Assembly: GCA_025965615.1 (NCBI GenBank)
Contig: JAOPWP010000245.1
Location: 1 to 32,812, forward strand
Length of the DNA stretch: 32,812 bases
DNA from: Frankiales bacterium
GTDB lineage: Bacteria > Actinomycetota > Actinomycetes > Mycobacteriales > SCTD01
Direction: 5' to 3'
Both the position numbers and the translations under genes were made by a program. The number at the start of each line of letters is the position of its first letter. Position 1 is the stretch's first letter. A model generated the notes under the pieces. It had not been told where the DNA came from, made no database searches, and was given only the letters and a program-made list of their open reading frames with translations. Positions 23,524 through 31,707 of the stretch are shown here, piece by piece.

Positions 23524-24525
23524 ATGGAGTTCCGGCGCCTCGGGCGCAGTGGCATGAAGGTCTCGGAGATCAGCTACGGCAACTGGCTGACGCACGGCTC
23601 GCAGGTGGAGGCCGAGCAGGCGACCGCCTGCGTGCGGGAGGCGCTCGACGTCGGCATCACGACGTTCGACACCGCCGACGTCTACGCCGGGACGAGAGCC
23701 GAGACGGTCCTCGGCGAGGCGCTGCTCGGGACGCCGCGCGAGTCGTACGAGCTCTTCACCAAGGTCTACTGGCCGACGGGCAGCGGACCGAACGACCGCG
23801 GGCTGTCCCGCAAGCACATCCTCGAGTCCTGTCACGCCTCGCTCCGGCGGCTGCAGACCGACTACGTCGACCTCTACCAGGCGCACCGCTTCGACTACGA
23901 GACGCCGCTCGAGGAGACGCTCAGGGCGTTCGACGACCTGGTCCGGGCCGGCAAGGTCCACTACATCGGGGTCAGCGAGTGGAGGGCTTCCGAGATCGCG
24001 GCCGCCCTCGAGATCGCCGAGTCGATGGGCTTCGACCGCATCGTGTCCTCGCAGCCGCAGTACTCCATGCTCTGGCGCGTCATCGAGGCCGAGGTCGTAC
24101 CCCTCTGCGAGCAGGAGGGGATCGGCCAGGTCGTGTGGTCGCCCATCGCCCAGGGCGTGCTCACCGGCAAGTACCTCCCCGGCGCGCCGCTGCCTGAGGG
24201 ATCCCGCGCGACGGACGCCAACGGCGGCGACAAGATGATCGCCAGGTTCCTGCGCGACGAGGTGCTCGAGAAGGTGCAGCGCCTCAAGCCGCTCGCCGAC
24301 CAGGCCGGCCTGTCCCTGGCTCAGCTCGCGGTCGCCTGGGTCCTCGCGAACCCCAACGTGTCCTCGGCCATCGTCGGGGCCAGTCGCCCGGAGCAGGTCC
24401 GGGACAACGCCGCGGCCGCAGGCAAGAAGCTCGACGCCGACTTGCTGACGGCGATCGACGACGTGCTGGGCGACGTCGTCGAGCGTGACCCGGGCAAGAC
24501 CAAGAGCCCGGCCGCCCGTCCCTGA
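23524..24525 (+). CDS. Aldo/keto reductase
   Basis: The 333-residue product is an NADPH-dependent TIM-barrel reductase of the group that includes potassium-channel beta subunits and YghZ. The catalytic tetrad is D49, Y54, K80 and H121 (FDTADVY, TKVYW, YQAHRFD). The C-terminal cofactor region VSSAIVGASRPEQVRDNAAA is also clear. Substrates of this family cannot be inferred from sequence; reduction of reactive aldehydes is common. The gene stands alone, with its own putative promoter and a hairpin downstream. Confidence 0.92.
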   Translation: MEFRRLGRSGMKVSEISYGNWLTHGSQVEAEQATACVREALDVGITTFDTADVYAGTRAETVLGEALLGTPRESYELFTKVYWPTGSGPNDRGLSRKHILESCHASLRRLQTDYVDLYQAHRFDYETPLEETLRAFDDLVRAGKVHYIGVSEWRASEIAAALEIAESMGFDRIVSSQPQYSMLWRVIEAEVVPLCEQEGIGQVVWSPIAQGVLTGKYLPGAPLPEGSRATDANGGDKMIARFLRDEVLEKVQRLKPLADQAGLSLAQLAVAWVLANPNVSSAIVGASRPEQVRDNAAAAGKKLDADLLTAIDDVLGDVVERDPGKTKSPAARP

Positions 24526-24575
24526 CGCTCGCGGAGCGCGCGCGTCCGGCAGGTGAGCCGGGCCGGGCGCGCGAC

Positions 24576-24601
24576 GGCCGCGTCCTGCTCTGGTCGCGGC
24601 C
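24576..24601 (+). terminator. Hairpin after the aldo/keto reductase gene
   Basis: A perfect 7-bp stem (GGCCGCG/CGCGGCC) with a 12-base loop lies about 50 bases after the stop, in the gap before a convergent gene. No T-run. Confidence 0.4.
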
Positions 24602-24646
24602 AGCGCCTACGTCGCAGCCAGCGGCGTGCCCTCACCCGCGTGACCG

Positions 24647-24856
24647 TTACGCGCTGAGCCCCATCGGCCCGTAGACGACGCGGTCGCCCTCGAGCAGCGT
24701 CACCTGCGCGACGCCGGCGTCGAGCAGCTCGCGCCAGAACTCCCCCACCCAGCTCTCGGCGTCGGCCTGGTTGGGGAACGGCTCCTGCGTCGGTGCCGAG
24801 TCGGTCGGGACGATCGGAGCTCCGGTCGGGTCCTCGTAGCGCCAGGTCCAGGCCAT
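24647..24856 (-). CDS. Small conserved actinobacterial protein, 69 residues
   Basis: The product starts MAWTWRYEDPTGAPI and continues FPNQADAESWVGEFWRELLDAGVAQVTLLEGDRVVYGPMGLSA, a compact alpha/beta pattern found in many actinobacteria as short proteins of unknown function. The ATG has GAGAGGA about eight bases upstream. It lies 79 bases downstream of gcvT on the same strand and ends with TAA, rare here. No function is known to me. Confidence 0.85.
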   Translation of the reverse strand: MAWTWRYEDPTGAPIVPTDSAPTQEPFPNQADAESWVGEFWRELLDAGVAQVTLLEGDRVVYGPMGLSA

Positions 24857-24935
24857 GGGTGCGTTCCTCTCAGCGGGGAGTCGACCTCCAGTGTGGAGCG
24901 TCAGCGTCTGGCCTGCCCGGCAGGGCGCCGGTGCG

Positions 24936-26030
24936 TCAGCGCACGTGCGACGGCACGAACGGGGGCCGGACGACCCGCATGCGCGAGGGCCGTCCCCGCA
25001 CGTCGACCGAGACCTCGTCGCCTTCGTTCACCGACGCGTCCAGCAGGGCCAGGCCGATGCCGACGCGACGGGTCGGCGAGAAGGTGCCGCTCGTGACCGT
25101 CCCCACGGGGCCTGCCTCGGACTGCACGGGCATGCCGGGGCGCGGGATGCCGCGATCGAGGGCCTCGAGCCCGCGCAGGAGCCGGCGAGGGCCGGCCGAC
25201 TTCTCGGCGAGCAGCGCCTCGCGCCCCCAGAAACGGTCCTTGTCCCAGCCGACGGCCCAGCCCGAACGGGCCTGGACCGGGCTGATGTCGGGCGAGAGGT
25301 CCTGCCCGTGCAGGGGGTAGCCCATCTCGGTGCGCAGCGTGTCGCGGGCCCCGAGACCGCAGGGCAGCAGCCCGAGGGGAGCGCCCAGCCGGAGCAGGGC
25401 GTCCCACAGCGGCCCGGCGTCCTGCCAGCGGGGCAGCAGCTCGAAGCCCAGTTCGCCGGTGTAGCCGGTGCGGCACACCACGACCGGGAGCCCCTGCCAC
25501 TCGGCCGAGACGAACGACATGTAGTCGTGGTCGTTCGGCAGCCCCAGCGCCGCGACGAGCTCGGCGCTGCGCGGGCCCTGGACGGCGAGCACGGCGAGGC
25601 TGCGGTGCAGGTCCTCCACCTCGAGCGCGGCCGGGGCGTCCTCCTGCAGCCGGCGGACGACCTGGCTCGAGTTCGCCGCGTTGGGGATGAGGAACACCTC
25701 GTCCTCGCTGCGCACGTACGCGATGAGATCGTCGACCACGCCGCCGTTCTCGTCGCAGCAGAGGGTGTACTGCGCCTGTCCGGGTCCGACCCGGCGCAGG
25801 TCGTTGCTGAGCCGGTCGTTGACGTAGTCGCGTGCGCCCGGCCCGCGGACCACCCCCTTGCCGAGGTGGCTCACGTCGAAGACGCCCACGGCCTCCCGCA
25901 CGGCGGCATGCTCCTTGAGCACTCCCCCACCGGGGTACTCGATGGGCATGTGCCAGCCGCCGAAGTCGGCGAGCTTTGCGCCGAGCGCCACGTGCCGGTC
26001 GTGCAAGGGCCCCTGCTGGAGGTCTGTCAC
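24936..26030 (-). CDS. gcvT: Glycine cleavage system aminomethyltransferase (T protein)
   Basis: GcvT takes the aminomethyl group from the H protein and makes methylene-tetrahydrofolate and ammonia. The 364-residue product has [11 protein letters not shown] at 22-32, DVSHLGKG, the folate-site Asp D101 ([11 protein letters not shown]), [27 protein letters not shown] and [11 protein letters not shown]. It is full length. gcvH and gcvP are not adjacent. The GTG at 26030 is 11 bases after the egtE stop; the frame upstream is shadow of egtE. A TAGGTT overlapping that stop could drive a leaderless gcvT message, otherwise it is read through from the egt operon. Confidence 0.95.
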   Translation of the reverse strand: MTDLQQGPLHDRHVALGAKLADFGGWHMPIEYPGGGVLKEHAAVREAVGVFDVSHLGKGVVRGPGARDYVNDRLSNDLRRVGPGQAQYTLCCDENGGVVDDLIAYVRSEDEVFLIPNAANSSQVVRRLQEDAPAALEVEDLHRSLAVLAVQGPRSAELVAALGLPNDHDYMSFVSAEWQGLPVVVCRTGYTGELGFELLPRWQDAGPLWDALLRLGAPLGLLPCGLGARDTLRTEMGYPLHGQDLSPDISPVQARSGWAVGWDKDRFWGREALLAEKSAGPRRLLRGLEALDRGIPRPGMPVQSEAGPVGTVTSGTFSPTRRVGIGLALLDASVNEGDEVSVDVRGRPSRMRVVRPPFVPSHVR

Positions 26031-26038
26031 GAGCCAGC

Positions 26039-26044
26039 AACCTA
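26039..26044 (-). promoter_or_regulatory. -10-like TAGGTT overlapping the egtE stop codon
   Basis: TAGGTT on the minus strand begins with the TAG stop of egtE and ends eight bases before the gcvT GTG. The AGTAGG around it could instead act as a weak, distant ribosome-binding site. Confidence 0.3.
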
Positions 26045-27109
26045 CTTCGTGCGGGCCGCCAGGGCGCACGCGAACGCGTCGAGCTGCCCGTCCTCGAGCC
26101 ATGCCCCGGTCGACACCCGCAGCACCGGGACCTCGAGGTCGTTCGACCGGGTCACCGGGATCGCCGAGGTCACGAAGCCGTCCTCGAGCAGACCGGCGCG
26201 GGTGGCGAACGGGTCCCCTCCCGACAGGGTGGTGATGCCGCTGGGCTCCCCCCGCGGCTCGCGGACCGTCCAGCCCCCGACGCCCGCGAGGACCGTACGC
26301 GCCTGCTCGGCGAGCTGGGCGATGCGGGGAAGGAGCTCCGGGGTCCACTGCTCGAGGGCAGCCGCGAGACCGACGCGACCGGCCATGTGCGCCTCGGCCG
26401 CCTCCCAGCGGCGCATGCCGGTCTCGCTGACTGCCGCGAGTGTCGGCGGCTCGGCCAGGGCCGCCTGCACCACCGGGTCCACGACGCCGAAGCCGACGCC
26501 CCTCGGGCCGCAGAGCCACTTGCGCGAGGTGCCGACGTACGCGGCGCAGCCGGGGGGAACGGGGCTCTGCCCCAGCGACTGGGCCACGTCGAGCAGGATC
26601 GGCGCACCGGCGGCGGACACGTCGGCCACCGGCTGGACCACGCCCCGCTGGCTCGCGACCTGGGGGAACGTGACCAGGTCGAGGCCGGCCGGCACGTCGA
26701 CGATCCGGCCCAGGTCGTCGACCGGGAGGACGACGCAGCGCCAGCCCCGCTCGGCCGACAGCCGCTCCAGGACCCGGGCGTTCGCGCCGTACTCGCTGGG
26801 GACCGTCCCGATCCGCGCTCCCCGAGGCAGGGGCCAGGCGCTGAGCAGGGTGGCGAACGCCGTGCCGGCTCCGTCGAGGAAGCAGACGTCGGCGCCGCTC
26901 AGCCCGACCGAGGCACCCAGCGCTTCCCGACCGGCGTCCAGCACCGCCTCGGCCCGTTCCTGGGCGACGTAGGCCCCGAGCGAGGCCTCGCGGTGCAGGT
27001 ACGCGACCTCGGCGTCGAGGACCGCCCGTGAGACGCGGCCGCTCCCGGCGATGTCCAGGTGGACGACGGACGTGGGGATCCGGTCCTTCACCCACTCCTC
27101 GAGGCTCAT
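26042..27109 (-). CDS. egtE: Ergothioneine biosynthesis PLP-dependent C-S lyase EgtE
   Basis: EgtE cleaves hercynylcysteine sulfoxide to ergothioneine in the last step. The 355-residue product is a class V aminotransferase-fold protein with the PLP lysine K197 ([15 protein letters not shown]) and cofactor Asp D174 (LLDVAQSLG). Family membership alone would allow a cysteine desulfurase, but it lacks the mobile catalytic-cysteine loop and lies directly after egtD, so the role follows from context. The ATG is 39 bases after the egtD stop, without a clear ribosome-binding site. gcvT follows closely. Confidence 0.9.
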   Translation of the reverse strand: MSLEEWVKDRIPTSVVHLDIAGSGRVSRAVLDAEVAYLHREASLGAYVAQERAEAVLDAGREALGASVGLSGADVCFLDGAGTAFATLLSAWPLPRGARIGTVPSEYGANARVLERLSAERGWRCVVLPVDDLGRIVDVPAGLDLVTFPQVASQRGVVQPVADVSAAGAPILLDVAQSLGQSPVPPGCAAYVGTSRKWLCGPRGVGFGVVDPVVQAALAEPPTLAAVSETGMRRWEAAEAHMAGRVGLAAALEQWTPELLPRIAQLAEQARTVLAGVGGWTVREPRGEPSGITTLSGGDPFATRAGLLEDGFVTSAIPVTRSNDLEVPVLRVSTGAWLEDGQLDAFACALAARTK

Positions 27110-27148
27110 GCCCGCGATGCTGTCAGGTCGACGCCTCCGGCGCTGCGG

Positions 27149-28114
27149 TCAGGGCTTGACCGACAGGCTCACGCCGAAGTCGCCCGCGACGTCGGTCCAC
27201 CATCCCTCCAGCTCGAGGCCGGCCGCTGCCACCTCGTCGCGCACCCGCTCCGGCCGGAACTTGGCGCTGATCTCGGTGTGCAGCGCCTCCCCCCGGGCGA
27301 ACTCGACGCAGAGGTCGAGCGCCGCGAGGTGGACGGTCTGGGCGCGGACCGACTTCAGGCGCATCTCGATCCACTCCGAGTCGGGGTCCCAGAGGGCCAC
27401 GTGGTCGAAGGCATCGACATCGGCGTCGCCGTCCAGCTCCCGGTTGAGCACCCGCAGGACGTTGCGGTTGAAGTCGGCCGTGACGCCCGTCGGGTCGTCG
27501 TAGGCCGCGACGAGGCGGCCGGGGTCCTTGACCAGGTCGGTGCCCAGCAGCAGCGCGTCGCCGGGAGCCATCGTGGTGGCCAGCGCGCCCAGCAGGGTGG
27601 ACCTCTGGTCCGGGCGCAGGTTGCCGATCGTGCCGCCGAGGAACGCGACGAGGCGCCGGCCGCCTGTGGGCAGCTCCGACAGGTGGCGCTCGAAGTCGCC
27701 GACGACGGCGTGCACCTCGACGCCGGGATACTCGCCGAGGACCTGCGTGCTGGCCAGGGTGAGGACCGACTCGTCGACGTCGAACGGCACGAACCGGCGC
27801 AGCGTGCCGGCGTCGCGCAAGGCGTCGAGCAGCAGGCGCGTCTTCTCCGAGGTGCCGCTGCCCAGCTCGACCAGCGTGTCGGCGCCGGTCCTCGCGGCGA
27901 TCTCCGCCGACCGCTCGGCCAGCACCTCCCGCTCGCACCGGGTCGGGTAGTAGTCGGGGAGCCGGGTGATCTCGTCGAACAGGACCGAGCCGCGGGCGTC
28001 GTAGAACCACTTGGGCGGCAGCGACTTCGGCGTGGCCGTGAGGCCGGCCCGCACGTCGCGCTCCAGGGCCTGCCGCAGCGCGCCGGGGCCGAGATGGTTG
28101 TCGAGCCGGATCAT
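27149..28114 (-). CDS. egtD: L-histidine N-alpha-methyltransferase EgtD
   Basis: EgtD trimethylates histidine to hercynine with S-adenosylmethionine, the first ergothioneine step. The product has 321 residues, the length of the M. smegmatis enzyme. SAM binding is at [10 protein letters not shown] (83-92); histidine-site residues include Y56 (DYYPT), N165 (GTIGN), and E281 and S283 (HTEISAKF). The ATG at 28114 overlaps the egtC stop (ATGA) and has a perfect AGGAGG at 28121-28126 six bases upstream, the best ribosome-binding site in the operon, so translation could be high. The frame to 28147 is extension. Confidence 0.97.
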   Translation of the reverse strand: MIRLDNHLGPGALRQALERDVRAGLTATPKSLPPKWFYDARGSVLFDEITRLPDYYPTRCEREVLAERSAEIAARTGADTLVELGSGTSEKTRLLLDALRDAGTLRRFVPFDVDESVLTLASTQVLGEYPGVEVHAVVGDFERHLSELPTGGRRLVAFLGGTIGNLRPDQRSTLLGALATTMAPGDALLLGTDLVKDPGRLVAAYDDPTGVTADFNRNVLRVLNRELDGDADVDAFDHVALWDPDSEWIEMRLKSVRAQTVHLAALDLCVEFARGEALHTEISAKFRPERVRDEVAAAGLELEGWWTDVAGDFGVSLSVKP

Positions 28115-28845
28115 GCGGGTCCTCCTGGTAGTGGGACGACGGAGCACCCGTCCGGGGTGAGCTCGAGCAGGTGGCGGTCGGGCACGTCGATCCAGTCGGA
28201 CCCGTCGTCGGAGGGCTCGGAGGCCACTTCCGTCCCGCCGTCCGCCACGCGCCAGCAGAGGGTGTCCCCCCAGGTCGTCGCGGCGACGGTCGCCCCGTCG
28301 GTCGCGAGCAGGTTGAGGCGGGCCCCGGGCGCCACCTCAGCCACGGCCACGACGGCCGCGGCGAGCGCGGCGGCCAGGCCGTCCCCCAGCCGGGCGGCCA
28401 CGAGGGCGGCGAGGAAGGCGCTGTCGACGGTCGAGCCCAGCTGCTGCAGGGCGAGGCTCGGGACGAGGGGCGCCACCGCCTCGACCGGCAGCACGCCGTT
28501 GTGGGAGAGCAGCACCCCTCCTGGGAGCAGGAAGGGTGCGCAGGCATCCTCACCGGCCGGCCCGCCCGGGGTGGCTGACCGGACGGCGGCCAGCACGCAG
28601 CCCGACCGGACGACCCCTGCGAGCGAGGCGAAGGAGGGGTCGGCCCACAGCGGTGCGGCCCTGCGGTAGCGGGCCGGAGCCGATCGCTCCTCCGAGAACC
28701 ACCCGACCCCGAAGCCGTCGGCGTTCAGCGTGCCGTGGCGCTGGCGACGCGGGGCCCACGACTGCTTCAGCAGGCCGGACGGGGGGTCGACGAGCAGCTG
28801 CTCGAGCGTGCGGGGCGACCCGAGCCAGGCGGTGTGCCGACACAC
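28111..28845 (-). CDS. egtC: Gamma-glutamyl-hercynylcysteine sulfoxide amidohydrolase EgtC
   Basis: EgtC removes the gamma-glutamyl group to give hercynylcysteine sulfoxide. The 244-residue product is a class II glutamine amidotransferase-type hydrolase whose N-terminal nucleophile Cys2 follows the start directly (MCRHTAWLG). Other family marks are [10 protein letters not shown] and LLSHNGVL. The GTG at 28845 is fixed by the need for Cys2. It lies 59 bases after egtB and overlaps egtD by four bases. A four-codon ATG AGC AGC TGA lies just upstream of the start. Confidence 0.95.
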   Translation of the reverse strand: MCRHTAWLGSPRTLEQLLVDPPSGLLKQSWAPRRQRHGTLNADGFGVGWFSEERSAPARYRRAAPLWADPSFASLAGVVRSGCVLAAVRSATPGGPAGEDACAPFLLPGGVLLSHNGVLPVEAVAPLVPSLALQQLGSTVDSAFLAALVAARLGDGLAAALAAAVVAVAEVAPGARLNLLATDGATVAATTWGDTLCWRVADGGTEVASEPSDDGSDWIDVPDRHLLELTPDGCSVVPLPGGPA

Positions 28846-28904
28846 GTCAGCTGCTCATGCTCGAGCCGGAGTCCCGGAGCGCCAGCGGGCAGCGGGCTGG
28901 GGCC

Positions 28905-30227
28905 TCAGGCATCGACGGCCGTCCGGAACCCGCTGAAGATCTGCCGGCGGATCGGGAGGTCCCAGTTGCGGAACGTCGTGCGGACGGCCGTCGGGTGGGT
29001 CGCCCACGACCCGCCGCGCAGCACCCGGAAGTCGCCGCCGTAGAACACCTCGGAGTACTCGGGGTAGGGGAACGAGCGCGTGCCGGGCCACGGGTCGAAG
29101 CCCGAGCTGGTCCACTCCCAGACGTCCCCGACGAGCTGCTCCACGCCGTACGCCGACGCGCCGGATGGGTAGGCGCCGACCTGGGCGGGGCGGGTCGCCC
29201 GCTGCCCGAGGTTCGCGAGCAGCGGGCTGGGGTCGGCGTCGCCCCAGGGATAGCGCCGCAGCCGCTCCGTCGTCGGGTCCCAGCCGCAGGCCTTCTCCCA
29301 CTCGGACTCCGAGGGCAGCCGCCGACCGGCCCAGCGCGCGTAGGCGTCCGCCTCGTACCAGCACACGTGCTGCACGGGTGCGTCCAGGTCGATCGGTCCG
29401 ACCTCGCCGAACGTGCGGCAGGTCCACCCGCCGGCGCCGTCCGGCTGCCAGGTCATCGGCCGGGTGCGGCCCGAGGCCCTCAGGTGCTCCCACCCGGTGT
29501 CGGTCCAGTGCCGGCGGTCGGCGTAGCCGCCGGCCTCGACGAAGGCGGCGTAGAGCCGGTTGCTGACCGGCACCCGGTCGATGCGGAAGCAGGGGAGCTC
29601 GACCACGTGCGCCGGGCGCTCGTTGTCGAGCGCCCACGGGTCCGTGCTGGTCCCGCGCACCGACCGGCCGCCCGGGACGAGGACGTCGTCGTGCACCGGG
29701 ACCGGGCGGCCGGGGGGCAGAGGAGCGTCGGGGGCGAGGCTTCGCGGGCCGGAGCGCAGCTGGAGCGTCGCGAGCATCGTCTCGGCGTGCATGTGCTCGT
29801 GCTGCACGACGAGGCCGAAGACGAACCCGTCCGCCAGGAGCGGGTCGCGAGCGGGGTCGAGACCCTCCGGTCCCAGTCGCTCGAGGACGTCGAGCGCCTG
29901 GGAGCGCACGGCCGAGAGGTAGCTGCGAGCCTCGGCCGGACCCAGGATCGGCAGCGTCGGCCGGATCGCCCTCGGGTGCTCGAAGGCGTCGTAGAGGCGG
30001 TCGATCTCAGGCCGCATCGGCTCCTTGCCGTCCACGGCCCGGAGCAGCCACAGCTCCTCGTAGTTGCCGATGTGCGCGAGGTCCCACACGAGCGGCGACA
30101 TCAACGGGGACACCTGACGGGTGAGCTCGGCGTCGTCGAGCGGCTCGAGCAGAGACAGCGAGCGGTCGCGACTGGCCGAGAGCTCGGCCGCGACGAGGTC
30201 GACGGTGACCCGGCCTGCGCCGGTCAT
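28905..30227 (-). CDS. egtB: Hercynine oxygenase EgtB
   Basis: EgtB is the non-haem iron sulfoxide synthase joining gamma-glutamylcysteine to hercynine with oxygen. The 440-residue product has an N-terminal DinB-like part carrying the iron ligands H52 (LAHIGNYEE), H143 and H147 (VQHEHMHAET), and a C-terminal FGE-sulfatase-type domain from about 190 (WALDNERPAHVVELPCFRID ... PSESEWEKAC ... GDVWEWTSS ... LRGGSWAT). The ATG overlaps the egtA stop (ATGA). With egtA present, gamma-glutamylcysteine is the expected sulfur donor. Confidence 0.97.
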   Translation of the reverse strand: MTGAGRVTVDLVAAELSASRDRSLSLLEPLDDAELTRQVSPLMSPLVWDLAHIGNYEELWLLRAVDGKEPMRPEIDRLYDAFEHPRAIRPTLPILGPAEARSYLSAVRSQALDVLERLGPEGLDPARDPLLADGFVFGLVVQHEHMHAETMLATLQLRSGPRSLAPDAPLPPGRPVPVHDDVLVPGGRSVRGTSTDPWALDNERPAHVVELPCFRIDRVPVSNRLYAAFVEAGGYADRRHWTDTGWEHLRASGRTRPMTWQPDGAGGWTCRTFGEVGPIDLDAPVQHVCWYEADAYARWAGRRLPSESEWEKACGWDPTTERLRRYPWGDADPSPLLANLGQRATRPAQVGAYPSGASAYGVEQLVGDVWEWTSSGFDPWPGTRSFPYPEYSEVFYGGDFRVLRGGSWATHPTAVRTTFRNWDLPIRRQIFSGFRTAVDA

Positions 30228-31477
30228 GCGGCGATCCGGCAGTCACGGACCAGCAGCTGCTCGACCGGGATGCCGGACAGGTGCGCCTCCAGCAGGTCAT
30301 CAGCCGGGCAGCGGCTGCGGGCGGTGTAGTGCTCGGCGAAGGCGAGCACCTCCCGCGCGAGCGCCGCAGCACCCATGCGGGGCAGTGCCTCCGCTGCCGC
30401 GAGCAGGCACTGCAACGCCGCCCTCGCCAGCGCGGGGTCGCCCATGGCGGTCCGAGCGGCGTCGTGCCAGCGGCCCTCGACCGGCTCGCAGGCCGCGCGA
30501 GCCGCGTCGGCCGCCAGGTCGTCGTCGAGCAGAGCCGCCGCCACCGCGACCGGGACCTGCCAGAGCGGGTCCGGGAGCATGTCGAGATAGCGCAGCTCGA
30601 GCCACCCGCGGAGCCGGACCGGCGGGAACAGCGTGGTCAGGTGGTAGGCGAGGTCGCTGTCGTCCGGGGCGCCCTCGGCCATCCAGTCGGCGAAGGTGAC
30701 CCCCGCCGGCGCGGGGCAGCAGCGACCGGTCGCGTCGCGCACGGTCATCACCTGGGCGGACAGGGCCAGCTCCGCCATCGCCTCGACAGGCCCGAGCTCC
30801 GGCGCGGGCGGCCTGGTGCGCGACGGGTCGAGCTCGAGCCAGGTGCGCTGGCGGGACGACCGCCAGCCGGTCGCCCGGCCGCTCAGCAGGGGCGAGCAGG
30901 CGAAGGCCGCCACGAGGGCCGGCCCGACGGCGTGCGCCCTCTGCCACCGGTCCGTCGTGGACTGGAGCCCGGACCCCTGCGTGCCGGCGTCCAGGGAGAC
31001 CTGGGCCGCGGCGGTCGAGCACATCATCACCGCCCCGGCAGCGGCAGCCGGTCCGCCGAGACGCCGGTAGTGGGCCTCCATGACGTCGTAGCGGGGCGTG
31101 CGCACCAGACGGGTCGGCGGGCGCAGCGGATCGGCCCCCAGTCCGGTGAGGGCGAGTCCGGCGCCGGCCAGGCGTGACCGGACGGTGTCCACGTCCCCCC
31201 GCAGCCCCTCGACCGCTGCGCACGGGCCGACGCGGGGGGTGGACGAGAGCTCGAGCTGACCGCCGGGCTCGTAGGTCAGGACGCTCCCTCCGGGCAGGAG
31301 CGGCGGCTCTGCGGAAGGGGCGGCGGTGGCGACGACCCGCTCCAGCGCCGGACGCGTGGAGGGGGCGCTGGGGTCCACGACCAGCCACTCGAGCTCGGCC
31401 CCCACGAGGCATGGGGGGCCGAGCCGGACGGCAGCGTCGATGTGCCCGGCGACCTGGTCACGCGTCCGGATGATCAT
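30224..31477 (-). CDS. egtA: Ergothioneine-pathway glutamate-cysteine ligase EgtA
   Basis: EgtA makes gamma-glutamylcysteine from glutamate and cysteine with ATP, supplying the sulfur donor for EgtB. From the ATG at 31477 it has 417 residues and aligns by eye with mycobacterial EgtA: VGAELEWLVVDP, PLLPGGSVLTYEPGGQLELSS, MMCSTAAAQVSLDAG, SGRATGWRSSRQRTW, YHLTTLFPPVRLRGWLELRYLDMLPD. The frame extends to 31651, but that part has no family similarity. The ATG lacks a good ribosome-binding site and overlaps the stop of a 27-codon ORF (ATGA). First gene of egtABCDE. Confidence 0.95.
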   Translation of the reverse strand: MIIRTRDQVAGHIDAAVRLGPPCLVGAELEWLVVDPSAPSTRPALERVVATAAPSAEPPLLPGGSVLTYEPGGQLELSSTPRVGPCAAVEGLRGDVDTVRSRLAGAGLALTGLGADPLRPPTRLVRTPRYDVMEAHYRRLGGPAAAAGAVMMCSTAAAQVSLDAGTQGSGLQSTTDRWQRAHAVGPALVAAFACSPLLSGRATGWRSSRQRTWLELDPSRTRPPAPELGPVEAMAELALSAQVMTVRDATGRCCPAPAGVTFADWMAEGAPDDSDLAYHLTTLFPPVRLRGWLELRYLDMLPDPLWQVPVAVAAALLDDDLAADAARAACEPVEGRWHDAARTAMGDPALARAALQCLLAAAEALPRMGAAALAREVLAFAEHYTARSRCPADDLLEAHLSGIPVEQLLVRDCRIAA

Positions 31478-31557
31478 GCCGGTCGACGCCTGGCGTGGGA
31501 GTGGGTCGGTCGTGCCCGGCGCTGTCGCCGCGCCGAGCGCGGTCCCTGGAGCTGCAC
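31474..31557 (-). CDS. Possible 27-codon Arg-rich upstream ORF of egtA
   Basis: A GTG at 31557 with a strong ribosome-binding site (GAGGAGG at 31565-31571, seven bases away) opens a 27-codon frame that ends in a TGA overlapping the egtA ATG. The peptide starts MQLQGPRSARRQRRARP and has ten Arg and two His. egtA has no ribosome-binding site of its own, so the ORF may load ribosomes that restart on egtA. Codon use is not convincingly gene-like, so it would act through being translated rather than through its product. Confidence 0.45.
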   Translation of the reverse strand: MQLQGPRSARRQRRARPTHSHARRRPA

Positions 31558-31575
31558 GGCCCCACCTCCTCGCTG

Positions 31576-31589
31576 CGCCCGTACGGGCG
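31576..31589. promoter_or_regulatory. Perfect 14-bp palindrome upstream of egtA
   Basis: CGCCCGTACGGGCG is self-complementary over 14 bases. It sits four bases upstream of the GAGGAGG of the short egtA-upstream ORF, between the divergent egtA and pepA genes. It could be an operator, or in the egt mRNA a 5-bp hairpin with a GUAC loop next to the ribosome-binding site. Confidence 0.4.
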
Positions 31590-31693
31590 TGATCGTGACC
31601 AGCCTCCCCCGGGTGGGCGAGTTGCACCACCCTGACGGAGACCTCCGACACAACGGCAGGCCTCAGGCTGGTCGCTGCCTGACGACCGAGCCG

Positions 31694-31699
31694 TAGGCT
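31694..31699 (+). promoter_or_regulatory. -10-like TAGGCT, leaderless start at 31708
   Basis: TAGGCT ends eight bases before the GTG of pepA. The intervening bases are pyrimidine-rich, so there is no Shine-Dalgarno sequence. Confidence 0.45.
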
Positions 31700-31707
31700 C
31701 CTCCCTC

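Noticed and set aside
24855-26972. 705-codon open frame on the plus strand
   Set aside because: Antisense to gcvT and egtE. Long only because stop codons are rare at this GC content.
26042-27109. Second cysteine desulfurase
   Set aside because: Although the fold and PLP lysine match, it lacks the catalytic-cysteine loop seen at C318 of the 16.0-kb enzyme and lies inside the egt operon, so EgtE is the better call.
31478-31651. 58-residue N-terminal extension of EgtA
   Set aside because: No similarity to EgtA proteins and no ribosome-binding site; the ATG at 31477 matches the family N-terminus.
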